From IMG/VR virus record IMGVR_UViG_3300036861_000469, positions 1 through 50,033 of that record: DNA of 50,033 nt; one strand, given 5' to 3'. The translations under genes were made by a program, and so were the position numbers. This document shows, piece after piece, positions 14,777 through 22,122 of the stretch (positions are counted from its first letter, which is position 1; each line of letters starts with the position of its first letter). The stretch comes from a virus. The notes under the pieces were generated by a model, which saw only the letters and a program-made list of their open reading frames with translations, was not told the origin of the DNA and ran no database searches.

Positions 14777-15057
14777 CGCAATCCTATCTCGTCGGATGCA
14801 CCGACGAAGCGCTCACCAAGGTCCTCAACAAGGTCCTGAAGGAACTCGAACGCGCGGAGGCACTCTTCCCGACCTTCCCAGACGACGTCGTCTACCAGGC
14901 CGCGATCGTCGGGGAGGAAGCCGGGGAGGCACTGCAGGCCGCGCTGGACATGCGTCCCGATGATCCCCATCAGGGAACGCGAGAGCAGTACAAGATCGAA
15001 CTCGTACAGACCGCGGCTATGGCGATCAGAGCCTTGCTGCATCCGGAGAACGCATGA
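14773..15057 (+). CDS. MazG-like nucleotide pyrophosphohydrolase
   Basis: 94 residues from GTG 14773. GEEAGEALQAAL followed by ELVQTAAMAIRALL matches the helical E-x2-E...E/D-x3-A core of MazG-like enzymes, which coordinate Mg and hydrolyse NTPs to NMPs. It directly follows a related-fold enzyme and precedes a deoxyribosyltransferase-like gene, which points to a dNTP-pool or base-handling group. Confidence 0.65.
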   Translation: MTQSYLVGCTDEALTKVLNKVLKELERAEALFPTFPDDVVYQAAIVGEEAGEALQAALDMRPDDPHQGTREQYKIELVQTAAMAIRALLHPENA

Positions 15058-15476
15058 TCGTCTACCTCGCAGGCTACATGTCCGCAGAGAACTGGACCCG
15101 GGAGTGGAGGCTCGAAGCAGCCCGCCGGCTCAACATCATCGGGGTGCAGACCCTCGACCCCTTCCGCGGGAAGCAGGAACTCTCCGAGACGGGGCTGAAG
15201 TGTTCCCACCCCACGTCCCTGCTCACCGCCCGGGACAAGATGGACATCAAGCGCAGCGACGTGATGATCCTCAACGCGCTCAACATCGAACGCCTCCCGC
15301 GGCAGAGCATCGGGACGTGGTCGGAGTACGGCTACGCTGCGATGTCCCGGGACATCCCGATCATCATCATCGGTGACAACGAGAGCCTGAAGTCGCACCC
15401 CTTCATCGAGAAGTGGGCGTCGCTCGTCGTGCCGAACCTCGACGAGGCGATCGCGGCGGTGCTATGGCTGCGGTGA
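15054..15476 (+). CDS. Nucleoside 2-deoxyribosyltransferase-like protein
   Basis: 140 residues. The N-terminal strand plus AGYMS, the ARDKMDIKRSDVMILN strand-helix, and SIGTWSEYGYA with the likely catalytic Glu91 fit the nucleoside 2-deoxyribosyltransferase family. Such enzymes exchange the base on a deoxyribose or hydrolyse dNMPs. In context it may salvage nucleotides or help make an unusual one. The endolysin start lies 13 bases before its stop. Confidence 0.75.
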   Translation: MIVYLAGYMSAENWTREWRLEAARRLNIIGVQTLDPFRGKQELSETGLKCSHPTSLLTARDKMDIKRSDVMILNALNIERLPRQSIGTWSEYGYAAMSRDIPIIIIGDNESLKSHPFIEKWASLVVPNLDEAIAAVLWLR

Positions 15477-15892
15477 AGACCCGGGACATCAACCTGCTGA
15501 ACGGGAAGTTCCTGATCGTCGTCCAGCAGATCCTGGCCGAGGCACGCAGGCTCGGGATCGATCTCCGGATCGTCGAGACGCTGCGGGACCTGGCTCGGCA
15601 GGTCGCGCTCCTCGCATCCGGGGACACGACCGTCAAGGTCGGGTGGCACCAGTACGGTCTCGCGTTCGACTTCCTGATCTTCGAGGACGGCGCCCCGGTG
15701 CAGAACGGCAAGGATCCGCGCTACACCCAGATCGGTGAGTACGCCGAGAGCCTCGGATGCATCTGGGGCGGACGCTTCGATATCAAACCACAGATCCCCG
15801 GGCAGCAGCCGGACTCGGGACACATCGAATTCCATCCCGGCTTCACGATGACGCAGTACCAGGCCGTTCTTCGGATCCAGGAGCAAGCATGA
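15464..15892 (+). CDS. Endolysin, M15-type peptidase
   Basis: 142 residues from ATG 15464. Metal-binding pattern H62-x6-D69 (GWHQYGLAFDF) and HIEFH (H120/H124, E122) fit M15 L-Ala-D-Glu/DD-peptidase endolysins such as that of phage T5. Length is normal and no signal peptide is present, so it would need a holin. It opens a lysis/envelope region with membrane proteins at 15889 and 18207-19190. A cell-wall-processing tail enzyme is less likely given the position. Confidence 0.82.
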   Translation: MAAVKTRDINLLNGKFLIVVQQILAEARRLGIDLRIVETLRDLARQVALLASGDTTVKVGWHQYGLAFDFLIFEDGAPVQNGKDPRYTQIGEYAESLGCIWGGRFDIKPQIPGQQPDSGHIEFHPGFTMTQYQAVLRIQEQA

Positions 15893-16428
15893 CCCTCCGC
15901 AGTCGTAGGCTCGTCACGATCTCGTCCCTGCTTCTCATCCTCACCGCTGGCATGGTCGGGATGTCTCTCGTCGCCACGGCGCGGCTGCAGAAGCCTGCAG
16001 CGAAGCCCGTCCCGGTCAACATCCTCCCCGTCCCTGCGACGGAGGTCGACAAGGCCAACGCCTGGACCGAGGCATGCCGCCTCTCCAGCGCGACCGCGAA
16101 GGAGCAGCAGTCCTGGACCCGCCCGGACACGATCATCATCCCACGCGCGCGATGGATGATCCTCGGCAACCGCCTGCCGAACCGGCTCTGCGGACAGATG
16201 TCGGTGTACTACGAGGAGCCCGACGTCACCGGGGACAATATCGCCCAGTACATCGAGGTCTACGTCCGCCCCCAGGAGCGGACCCTTCTCGCGAACGTCC
16301 TGACGCACGAGTACCTGCACGCGATCTGGTTCAACCGTGCGTTCTACGACATGGTGTTTCTTCAAGCGAACCCCGACAGCGAAGCGTTCGTCGTGAACCT
16401 GCTGCCGAACATCTGCCCAGCCATCTGA
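15889..16428 (+). CDS. Membrane-anchored/exported HExxH protein (zincin-like)
   Basis: 179 residues. An N-terminal hydrophobic segment (SSLLLILTAGMVGMSLVA, about 10-29) is a signal anchor or signal peptide. HEYLH at 140-144 is a zincin motif; several downstream acidic residues could be the third ligand. It might cut periplasmic proteins or peptidoglycan cross-bridges during lysis or exclusion. A second exported HExxH protein is at 43601. Catalysis is inferred from the motif only. Confidence 0.6.
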   Translation: MTLRSRRLVTISSLLLILTAGMVGMSLVATARLQKPAAKPVPVNILPVPATEVDKANAWTEACRLSSATAKEQQSWTRPDTIIIPRARWMILGNRLPNRLCGQMSVYYEEPDVTGDNIAQYIEVYVRPQERTLLANVLTHEYLHAIWFNRAFYDMVFLQANPDSEAFVVNLLPNICPAI

Positions 16429-16437
16429 GGAGGATCC

Positions 16438-16656
16438 ATGTACACAGCCGAAGAGATCGCTGAAGTTCTCGTCGAAGCCAACGCCGCGCTGATCCTGGCG
16501 CGTGAGCGAACGGACCTTCCGGTCGACATCCGGAACAACCTCGTCGCTGCGGTGCTGTCGATCCTGGTCCTCGAAGGGCGCCGGCCACAGGATAACCACG
16601 TGCCGCAGACCAATCCGCAGCCGGTCATGCCGGAGCCCCTGCCGGTCGAGGTGTAG
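16438..16656 (+). CDS. Hypothetical protein, 72 aa
   Basis: Has its own ribosome site (TGAGGAGGATCC) before ATG 16438. N-terminal half is helical (EEIAEVLVEANAALILARER), C-terminal half Pro-rich. Unknown function. Confidence 0.65.
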   Translation: MYTAEEIAEVLVEANAALILARERTDLPVDIRNNLVAAVLSILVLEGRRPQDNHVPQTNPQPVMPEPLPVEV

Positions 16657-16658
16657 CA

Positions 16659-17594
16659 GTGGAATTCATTCAGCGCAGGATCCGTGCGTCGAGCAGCCGC
16701 GCGGAAACGAAGGTCGTCGCGATGGGTTGCATCCATCACGGCGCCGCGGGGTGCGACGAGCGCCTGGCGGACTTCTGGTACAACTACATCCTGAAGACCC
16801 CGGACACCTACGTCATCCTCGGCGGGGATCTCGTGGACTCCATCCACGAGAAGGACAAGCGCTACCTCGACGAGGAGGTCGCGACGTGGTGCTTCGGGAA
16901 GAAGTGGGGCGGCACGGTCATCGACCGGCAGTACAACTACGCTCTCGCGAAGTGGCGCCCCCTCGCGGAGGCTGGGAAGATCCTCTGGATCCACGCAGGG
17001 AACCACGAGTGGAAACTCAAGACCACCGCGTCGCGAGATCTCACGCTCGACTGGTCCCGGGCGCTGTCGGAGTACGCGCGCGCGAAGGGACACGACCCGG
17101 TGCCCTACGCCGGCCTGAGCGCGCTCTCGAACCTCATCGTCGACTCCGGAGACGCGCGGAAGAAGAACCATGGATCCTTCCTCGTGAAGTTCTTCACCAC
17201 CCACGGCGGAGGCGGTGCCCAGTCTACCGGCTCGGTGATCAACAAGGCGGACTCGATGCTGAACTCCTACAAGGTCGACGTCGCGCTGATGTGGCATCTC
17301 CACCGGAAGCAGCATGTCGAGCAGCCGCTGCTTGGGATCACCGACTCCGGCAAGCGTACCGTAGCGAGTCGCATCGCTGCGGTCTGCGGGACGTTCCTGG
17401 ACGGGAACATCGAAGGCGTCACCGGCTACGGGGAACTCAAGCAGTACCGCCCGTCATCCCTGGGTCCGCAGGTGATCCATCTGAAGAGCAAGACCCTTCC
17501 CAAGGACTCCGAGGAGAAGCACGCTCGGTCCTACATCCACATCTGGCTGAGTGATGCGATCGAGCATCACGGCAGCGAGGAGGAGACGAAGTGA
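16659..17594 (+). CDS. Calcineurin-like metallophosphoesterase
   Basis: 311 residues from GTG 16659. The family blocks appear in order: MGCIHHG (the usual D-x-H is C-I-H here), GGDLVDS, GNHEWK, a TTHGGGG strand and WHLHRKQ (the GHxH block as WHLH). It probably hydrolyses a phosphodiester in nucleic acid or a small molecule. The change of the first metal-binding Asp to Cys is unusual and could alter metal choice. Stop overlaps the GroES-like start (GTGA). Confidence 0.75.
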   Translation: MEFIQRRIRASSSRAETKVVAMGCIHHGAAGCDERLADFWYNYILKTPDTYVILGGDLVDSIHEKDKRYLDEEVATWCFGKKWGGTVIDRQYNYALAKWRPLAEAGKILWIHAGNHEWKLKTTASRDLTLDWSRALSEYARAKGHDPVPYAGLSALSNLIVDSGDARKKNHGSFLVKFFTTHGGGGAQSTGSVINKADSMLNSYKVDVALMWHLHRKQHVEQPLLGITDSGKRTVASRIAAVCGTFLDGNIEGVTGYGELKQYRPSSLGPQVIHLKSKTLPKDSEEKHARSYIHIWLSDAIEHHGSEEETK

Positions 17595-17938
17595 ACCGTC
17601 AAGAAGTCGAACAGGCTCTCCAGGCATCGGGGAAGCCTCCCGTGGTCATGCGCGGGTGCCGGGTCCTGGTCAAGCGCCTCACCGCCAGCAAGATGTCCGC
17701 CTCCGGGGCGCTGCACGTCGTCCGCCGGGACGACAAGTCCAACGAGGGAGTGGTCGTCGCGGTCGGTCCGGGGAGGTTCGATCCGGACGCTCCGAACTAC
17801 CGTATCCCGATGTCCTGCGAGATCGGGGACCATGTGATCTTCGGGCAGTACGCCGGTTTCGAGTGGTACTACAAGGACGAGGCGTACATGGTCTGCCTGG
17901 ATGAGGACATCTGCATGGTCCTCCGGGAGCCTCGCTGA
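17591..17938 (+). CDS. GroES-like co-chaperonin
   Basis: 115 residues from GTG 17591. It follows the Cpn10 plan: RVLVKRL at the first strand, a mobile-loop region (SASGALHVV), NEGVVVAVGPGR, then CEIGDHVIFGQYAG and DEDICMVL at the end. It would form a heptameric lid on host GroEL, as T4 gp31 does, to fold phage proteins such as the capsid. The mobile-loop tripeptide ALH differs from GroES IVL, so GroEL affinity may differ. About 15-20 residues longer than host GroES. Confidence 0.8.
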   Translation: MNRQEVEQALQASGKPPVVMRGCRVLVKRLTASKMSASGALHVVRRDDKSNEGVVVAVGPGRFDPDAPNYRIPMSCEIGDHVIFGQYAGFEWYYKDEAYMVCLDEDICMVLREPR

Positions 17939-18207
17939 TGCCGACACCCAGAACGCTCACCATCACTCAGGCGGCAACGGCGGTTCGTGCCAAGGTGAAT
18001 CTCGCGCTCGTCTCGCTCGACGAAGGCGGAGACACCGAAGCATCGCGTCAGCAGATGACGCGCTACTTCTCTCGGACCCGTGCAGCATCGATGATGTCCA
18101 ACATCCTCGCTGACGCGACAACCGAGACCCCCACGGACGTCCGCGCCACCTTCGAATCCCAGGCACAGACAATCCTGGAGAACGCGATCTATCAGGCAGC
18201 GCTCTGA
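17938..18207 (+). CDS. Hypothetical protein, 89 aa
   Basis: ATG 17938 shares one base with the previous stop (TGATG). Helical, Ala/Thr-rich, with no signal or motif; stop shares a base with the next ATG. Between a co-chaperonin and membrane proteins, so possibly morphogenesis-related. Unknown. Confidence 0.6.
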   Translation: MPTPRTLTITQAATAVRAKVNLALVSLDEGGDTEASRQQMTRYFSRTRAASMMSNILADATTETPTDVRATFESQAQTILENAIYQAAL

Positions 18208-18458
18208 TGACCATCCGCGAGACGGTCCTACGCTGCGTCCAGCAGTTCGGCAAGAGCCCGGGGTTCCTGGCGTTCGGGTTCGCGTGCCTTCTGGCGCTCT
18301 CGTTCGCGTCCTACCGAAACCGGGAGCCAGTCGCGTCCGCGGTGGGGGTCGTGGCCATCGCGGTCTTCGGCGGAGGGGCGTGGAAGAATCACTCCGACCA
18401 GGCTGCCGCGGTGAAGAACGGCAACGGGAACGGCGCCCCGAAGGTGACGGGATCTTGA
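18207..18458 (+). CDS. Two-span membrane protein, candidate holin
   Basis: 83 residues. Two hydrophobic segments, about 20-38 (FLAFGFACLLALSFASY) and 42-60 (VASAVGVVAIAVFGGGAW), with short loops and a polar C-terminus, the class II holin layout. It lies 2.3 kb after the endolysin in a run of envelope genes. No sequence-level match to a known holin is claimed. Confidence 0.55.
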   Translation: MTIRETVLRCVQQFGKSPGFLAFGFACLLALSFASYRNREPVASAVGVVAIAVFGGGAWKNHSDQAAAVKNGNGNGAPKVTGS

Positions 18459-18658
18459 CGCTCCCGCTTCCCGTGATAGGATTCATCTTGACTTCCGTCG
18501 TCCTGGGCGCATACTATCTCTGCGCGAGGATCCAGGCTCGACGCATCGTCCGGCAAGCCCGGAAGGAGACCCACTGCTCATGCCCGCATGGCTCAAGACG
18601 ATCGTACGGTACATCACGCTCGGTGCGACCGCGGCGCTCACGTTCGTCGTCGCTCTGA
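18455..18658 (+). CDS. Small membrane protein, 67 aa (TTG start), uncertain
   Basis: TTG 18455 overlaps the previous stop as TTGA. N-terminal membrane segment VIGFILTSVVLGAYYLCA, then an Arg-rich tail. It overlaps the next gene by 79 bases, and the tail beyond 18580 resembles shadow coding, so the true product may be shorter or absent. TTGACT (18488) and TACTAT (18512) inside it form a weak promoter-like pair. Confidence 0.35.
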   Translation: MTLPLPVIGFILTSVVLGAYYLCARIQARRIVRQARKETHCSCPHGSRRSYGTSRSVRPRRSRSSSL

Positions 18659-18789
18659 TCCTCGCACGGAAGAAAGGTTCGGACGATGCCGAAGCCCGAC
18701 TGGAGAAGGAAACTCGCCTCAAGCGGATCGAAGAAGCGGGCGCGCGTGGTGACACGGACGCGCTCGACGAAGAGTGGAGGGAGCGATGA
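18580..18789 (+). CDS. Membrane protein with charged helix, spanin-like
   Basis: 69 residues: one N-terminal membrane segment (YITLGATAALTFVVALILA) and then a charged helical tail (DDAEARLEKETRLKRIEE). This is the plan of an inner-membrane spanin or a small holin partner. It is followed at once by an exported gene with an embedded frame, reminiscent of Rz/Rz1 arrangement. Inference by layout only. Confidence 0.5.
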   Translation: MPAWLKTIVRYITLGATAALTFVVALILARKKGSDDAEARLEKETRLKRIEEAGARGDTDALDEEWRER

Positions 18790-19190
18790 GCCTGTCATGG
18801 TTCCCGGACGCGTCAGCGAGGAGCGCTTCGGCTACCTCCTCCGCCGCGGGGCGTTCCGCAAGGGTGAGAAGGTCTGGGGGGATCGTTGTCCTGTTCATCC
18901 TGTCTCAGGTACTCTCGCTGAGTGCCGCCGGTGCAGACTGGAAGCCGGCGCCGAACCCAAGTAACTGCCCGGCTGGGTACCGCTGCCTGACCGTCGAGGA
19001 CTACACTCGGATGACGTCCATCAAGGCAGCGCTGGAGGAGGACCTGAAAGCCGAGCGCCGGAAGCGGAAGCACTTCGGCATCGGAGCGACCCTGGGTCCG
19101 AGCCTGGGGCTCGTGGTGGACGAGGATCTGAAGACCCGGATCGTCCCGAGCGCGGCATCGATCGCGGTCGGGCTCACGATCAAATTCTAG
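18786..19190 (+). CDS. Exported coiled-coil protein ending in a beta strand (outer-membrane/spanin-like)
   Basis: From ATG 18786 (ATGA overlap) 134 residues; GTG 18864 is an alternative that puts the signal peptide (GGIVVLFILSQVLSLSAAGA) at the N-terminus and seems more natural. The mature part has a Cys pair (NCPAGYRC), a charged helix (LEEDLKAERRKRKHF) and a Gly/hydrophobic C-terminus finishing SIAVGLTIKF, like an outer-membrane beta-signal. This suggests a Gram-negative envelope. Possibly part of the lysis apparatus. Confidence 0.6.
   Translation: MSLSWFPDASARSASATSSAAGRSARVRRSGGIVVLFILSQVLSLSAAGADWKPAPNPSNCPAGYRCLTVEDYTRMTSIKAALEEDLKAERRKRKHFGIGATLGPSLGLVVDEDLKTRIVPSAASIAVGLTIKF
18797..18964 (+). 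CDS. Small zinc-finger-like protein in an embedded frame, 55 aa
   Basis: ATG 18797 to TAA 18962-18964, fully inside the 5' part of the gene at 18786 in another frame. The product (ERFGYLLRRGAF ... DRCPVHP ... AECRRCRLEAG) reads like a real protein, with a C-x2-H...C-x2-C metal site, whereas the same DNA in the other frame gives Ser/Ala-rich filler. This supports GTG 18864 as the start of the exported protein. Confidence 0.5.
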   Translation: MVPGRVSEERFGYLLRRGAFRKGEKVWGDRCPVHPVSGTLAECRRCRLEAGAEPK

Positions 19191-19200
19191 GAGGAGAGCG

Positions 19201-19398
19201 ATGGGGAACCCACTCAACCGTCCGATCGCAAAGGTCCCGCTCAAGTGCGAGTACGAAGGAACGAAGTGTCCCGAGCCCGGCAAGAACATCTGGCGCACGG
19301 CTGGGGGTGCGACGCGGGTCCTCTGCGATCCCCACGACGTCGAGGCAGAGCGCTTCGTCCGGAGTGGGGAGGCGATCCCGGCACGGCGCGGGCAGTAG
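19201..19398 (+). CDS. Hypothetical Cys-containing protein, 65 aa
   Basis: ATG 19201 with its own ribosome site (AGGAGGAGAGCG). Three Cys and a CDPH near the middle could bind a metal. Last gene before the 114-base promoter region. Unknown. Confidence 0.6.
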   Translation: MGNPLNRPIAKVPLKCEYEGTKCPEPGKNIWRTAGGATRVLCDPHDVEAERFVRSGEAIPARRGQ

Positions 19399-19426
19399 GG
19401 GGTCCCCCCCCCCCTGACCCCCCGGA

Positions 19427-19494
19427 TTGGCCGGAAACAGGCCGATACCAAGTTCGGTATTCGGCTTGACTTCCGGTCCGGGGCGTGGCATATT
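19427..19494 (+). promoter_or_regulatory. Promoter with upstream inverted repeats (possible operator)
   Basis: TTGACT (19466-19471), 17-base spacer, CATATT (19489-19494). Immediately upstream is an imperfect inverted repeat CCGATACC-aagttc-GGTATTCGG (about 19443-19465), abutting the -35 box, and before it GGCC-x7-GGCC. Position suggests a repressor or activator site. The -10 and leader CAT-ATTGTG...GCAGGAGGTGGACAATG nearly repeat those before 43329. Confidence 0.55.
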
Positions 19495-19512
19495 GTGTGC
19501 AGGAGGTGGACA

Positions 19513-19581
19513 ATGAGCAACGCAGGCAGGCAGGCGATGGAACGGACCCTGGCGAAGAACGTGCAGGCGGTGCGCGCGTGA
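19513..19581 (+). CDS. 22-residue leader ORF before the helicase
   Basis: ATG 19513 directly follows the strong site GCAGGAGGTGGAC; 22 codons, ending in TGA that overlaps the helicase GTG (GTGA 19578-19581). The helicase start itself has no good ribosome site, so translation of this short peptide (SNAGRQAMERTLAKN...) likely couples helicase expression. The peptide may have no function of its own. Confidence 0.55.
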   Translation: MSNAGRQAMERTLAKNVQAVRA

Positions 19582-21296
19582 GCCTCCGCGACTTCTTCCC
19601 CTTCAAGACCATCCGCCCCAGCCAGGAGCGCGCGCTCCAGACCATCGAGGACGCGGTCGCTGCCGGCAAGCGGTACATCGTCATCGAGGCACCCACGGGG
19701 GTTGGCAAGTCCGGCATCGCGGAAGCCGTGGCGCGGTGGGCTGCGGCCGGCTACGCTGCTCGCCTCGGCTGCGAGGACCAGGCCGGTGCGTACATCCTCT
19801 CGACGCAGAAGTCCCTGACCGAGCAGTACATGAAAGACTTCGGTGCGGGCGCCTGGTGCGACCAGGGGCTCGTCGAGATGCGCGGCCGAGCGAACTTCAC
19901 CTGCATCGAGGGTGCCGGGGACTGCGCCTCCGGGAAACTCCTCGGCTGCGAGGAGTCGGAGAAGCCCCTGGCCGGCAACGGTGACTGCGATCCCACGCAG
20001 TGCCCGTACAAACTCGCGCGCAAGGAGTTCATGCTCACCCCCACCGGGGTGACGAACTTCGCGTACTTCCTTGCCTCCACCGCCTACGCCGGGGACTCCT
20101 TCCCGCGCAGGACCTTCCTGATCGTCGACGAGTGCCACAACGCGGAGAAGGAACTCCTCGGGTTCTTCGAGGTCGAACTCAACACCCGCCGGACGCAGGA
20201 ACTCGGCATCGCGTCCTTCCCCGACATCAAGCCGAACGAGAAGCCTCCGGTGCGCGCCTGGCTGGAGGAAGTCTTCCTCCCCATGGCTGCTGAGAAGATC
20301 CGCGAGTACCTCGGCGAGGCGATGAAGTGGAAGACCCTGGACATGGATCAAGCGCTCCGGTACCGTCGGCGCGCGTCGGGGCTGGAGGAGACCGTCGACA
20401 AGATGGTCGGGTTCCTGAGCGCCCCGGAGACGGACTGGTTCGTCTACGTCGACAAGGACCGCGACGGGGTGCCGGAGAGAATGATCTTCAAGCGCCTCTC
20501 GGCCGCGGACATCGCGGAGCCACTCCTGTTCAAGAAGGGTTCCTTCGTCCTCCTGATGAGCGCGACGATCCTGGACACAACGACCTTCCTCCGCAACCTC
20601 GGTGTGCGCGCTGCGGACGCGGTGGTCCTCCGGCTCGACTCAGAGTTCCCGATCGCGAACCGCCCGGTCTTCTACTGGGGCGCCGGGGACATGCGCCATG
20701 CCTGCATCGAGAAGAGTCTCCCGAAGGTCGTCCAGCGCGTCGCAGACATCCTGGACCGCTGCCCGACGGTGAAGGGGATCATCCACACCCACTCGTACAA
20801 GATCACCCAGGCAGTGGTCGCGGGACTGCAGCGGACCCCCCACGCACGACGCGTCATCACTCACACCAACGAGAAGGGTGCCCGGGAGGCAGCGATCCTC
20901 CGGCACCGGACGTCCCCCGAGCCCACGGTCCTGGTGAGCCCGTCGATGTACGAGGGGCTCGACCTGAAGGGTGATCTGAGCCGGTTCCAGATAATCTGCA
21001 AGGTCCCCTACCCAGCCTTGGACCCGTACATCAAGGCCCGCATGGAGCGCGACGCGCAGTGGTACACCCTCCAGGCCGGCCTGTCGCTGATCCAGGCTAC
21101 CGGCCGCAGCGTCCGCACCTCCGACGACTGGGCGTACACCTTCATCCTAGACGGAGGGTTCGCCAGGTTCTTCACCCAGAACTCCTACCTCCTCTCCCCC
21201 TGGTGGACGAACTCCGTAGCCTTCGTGCGGGAGCCGGCTACCATCGAAGCCGCCTTCGCGGGACTCCTCCGCAGGCAGCAAGTCGCGGTCGCGTGA
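19578..21296 (+). CDS. Rad3/XPD-DinG-like superfamily 2 helicase
   Basis: 572 residues from GTG 19578. Walker A APTGVGKS (about 36-43), a Cys-rich insert (FTCIEGAGDC ... GCEESE ... CDPTQCPYK, about 107-143) in the place of the Fe-S domain, DECHN (Walker B/DEAH box, about 184), LLMSATI, a late GLDLKGD, and QATGRSVRTSDDW (motif VI). This is a 5'-3' DNA helicase of the XPD/DinG family, ATP-driven and probably carrying a 4Fe-4S cluster. Likely role: replication or recombination of phage DNA, with the SF3-type helicase at 35662. Confidence 0.88.
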   Translation: MSLRDFFPFKTIRPSQERALQTIEDAVAAGKRYIVIEAPTGVGKSGIAEAVARWAAAGYAARLGCEDQAGAYILSTQKSLTEQYMKDFGAGAWCDQGLVEMRGRANFTCIEGAGDCASGKLLGCEESEKPLAGNGDCDPTQCPYKLARKEFMLTPTGVTNFAYFLASTAYAGDSFPRRTFLIVDECHNAEKELLGFFEVELNTRRTQELGIASFPDIKPNEKPPVRAWLEEVFLPMAAEKIREYLGEAMKWKTLDMDQALRYRRRASGLEETVDKMVGFLSAPETDWFVYVDKDRDGVPERMIFKRLSAADIAEPLLFKKGSFVLLMSATILDTTTFLRNLGVRAADAVVLRLDSEFPIANRPVFYWGAGDMRHACIEKSLPKVVQRVADILDRCPTVKGIIHTHSYKITQAVVAGLQRTPHARRVITHTNEKGAREAAILRHRTSPEPTVLVSPSMYEGLDLKGDLSRFQIICKVPYPALDPYIKARMERDAQWYTLQAGLSLIQATGRSVRTSDDWAYTFILDGGFARFFTQNSYLLSPWWTNSVAFVREPATIEAAFAGLLRRQQVAVA

Positions 21297-21556
21297 TCCC
21301 TCCCAGGCTCCGCGCCGGCTGCGTGGAGTGCGACGACCGCCCCCTCTGCCCGCCCCCAGGCTGCGGACGACCCCTACAACTCGGTGAGCCCGTGGGGTTC
21401 CTGCGCCCCTGCCCGGAACCCTACCGCCGCGGGCTGATCTGGGCCTTCGACACCGAGGAGGAACTAGCCGCCTGGCTGGCCGGCCACCCGCCCGGACACG
21501 CGGGCTTCTGGGTCCTGCGGGTCCTCCAGGCCACCCCCCCTCCCCCCGCAGCGTAG
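21293..21556 (+). CDS. Cys-rich small protein, 87 aa
   Basis: GTG 21293 (GTGA overlap). N-terminal Cys cluster GCVECDDRPLCPPPGCG is a probable zinc site; the C-terminal half is a small alpha/beta unit (FDTEEELAAWLAGHP). Ends before a hairpin. Unknown function. Confidence 0.55.
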   Translation: MIPPRLRAGCVECDDRPLCPPPGCGRPLQLGEPVGFLRPCPEPYRRGLIWAFDTEEELAAWLAGHPPGHAGFWVLRVLQATPPPPAA

Positions 21557-21560
21557 CGCC

Positions 21561-21580
21561 TTCGTCAGAATCCTGACGAA
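21561..21580 (+). terminator. Perfect 8-bp hairpin between helicase and structural operons
   Basis: TTCGTCAG-aatc-CTGACGAA. It lies after the stop at 21556 and five bases before the -35 box at 21586. There is no T tract, so it could equally be a regulator-binding palindrome for the structural-operon promoter. Confidence 0.5.
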
Positions 21581-21585
21581 ACCCC

Positions 21586-21615
21586 TTGACACTGAGTGTC
21601 CATTGAGCGTATGCT
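21586..21615 (+). promoter_or_regulatory. Sigma-70-type promoter of the structural operon
   Basis: TTGACA (21586-21591), 18-base spacer, TATGCT (21610-21615), with the CGTAT core of the other phage promoters. The -10 overlaps the most likely ATG of the next gene (21611), so either translation starts further down or the promoter is not used as drawn. Confidence 0.55.
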
Positions 21616-22114
21616 TCTATGCGACACCAACTCGGGGTCCGCTCCGCCTTTGCCTGGCAAACCACCCCTCGGCTCGGCTGCTGCTGCAATCACCACCACG
21701 GCGCTCGATGCACGAGTCAAGATCGACCTGGAGGAACTCTCCAGCCGGCTGCTGAACGAGACGCACCGGCTGCTTGTAGATTTCGCCCAGCAGCCGCTGA
21801 CCAACGCGGAACTCGCTGAGAAGGTTGGCGCGGGGCTGGAGGCGCTCGGGACCACGGTGATCTCCCAGGCCGGCCGCGGCGCCACGGCGGAAGCCTTCAA
21901 CCTCGGCCGCAACCTTGCCGCGCAGGACGTCCTGAAGCAGATCGACGAGGTCGTTCGTGTGGAGATCCTGGACAGCCACACCTGCCCCCCCTGCAAGAAG
22001 TTCGATGGCAAGATCTACAAGATGAACTCCCCCGAGTACTTCCAGGACATGCCCCCCAACGGCTGCGACGGGGGAGACTTCTGCCGCGGCTTCTTCATGT
22101 ACCGCGCTGCATAG
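21611..22114 (+). CDS. MuF-like head morphogenesis protein (short)
   Basis: About 167 residues from ATG 21611 (GTG 21596 also in frame). The C-terminal block with DSHTCPPCKKFDGKIYK ... NGCDGGDFCRGFF is the Cys/His core of the Mu gpF family that follows portal genes in Mu-type heads. It is shorter than typical MuF proteins and lies about 30 kb from the portal (40104). It probably is a minor head protein injected with or lining the portal. Start unsettled because of the overlapping promoter. Confidence 0.75.
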   Translation: MLLCDTNSGSAPPLPGKPPLGSAAAAITTTALDARVKIDLEELSSRLLNETHRLLVDFAQQPLTNAELAEKVGAGLEALGTTVISQAGRGATAEAFNLGRNLAAQDVLKQIDEVVRVEILDSHTCPPCKKFDGKIYKMNSPEYFQDMPPNGCDGGDFCRGFFMYRAA

Positions 22115-22122
22115 GAGAGCCC

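Noticed and set aside
14309-15476. Complete 2-aminoadenine (Z-genome) pathway
   Set aside because: A MazZ-type domain alone is not enough; no PurZ- or DatZ-like protein was recognised anywhere in the window.
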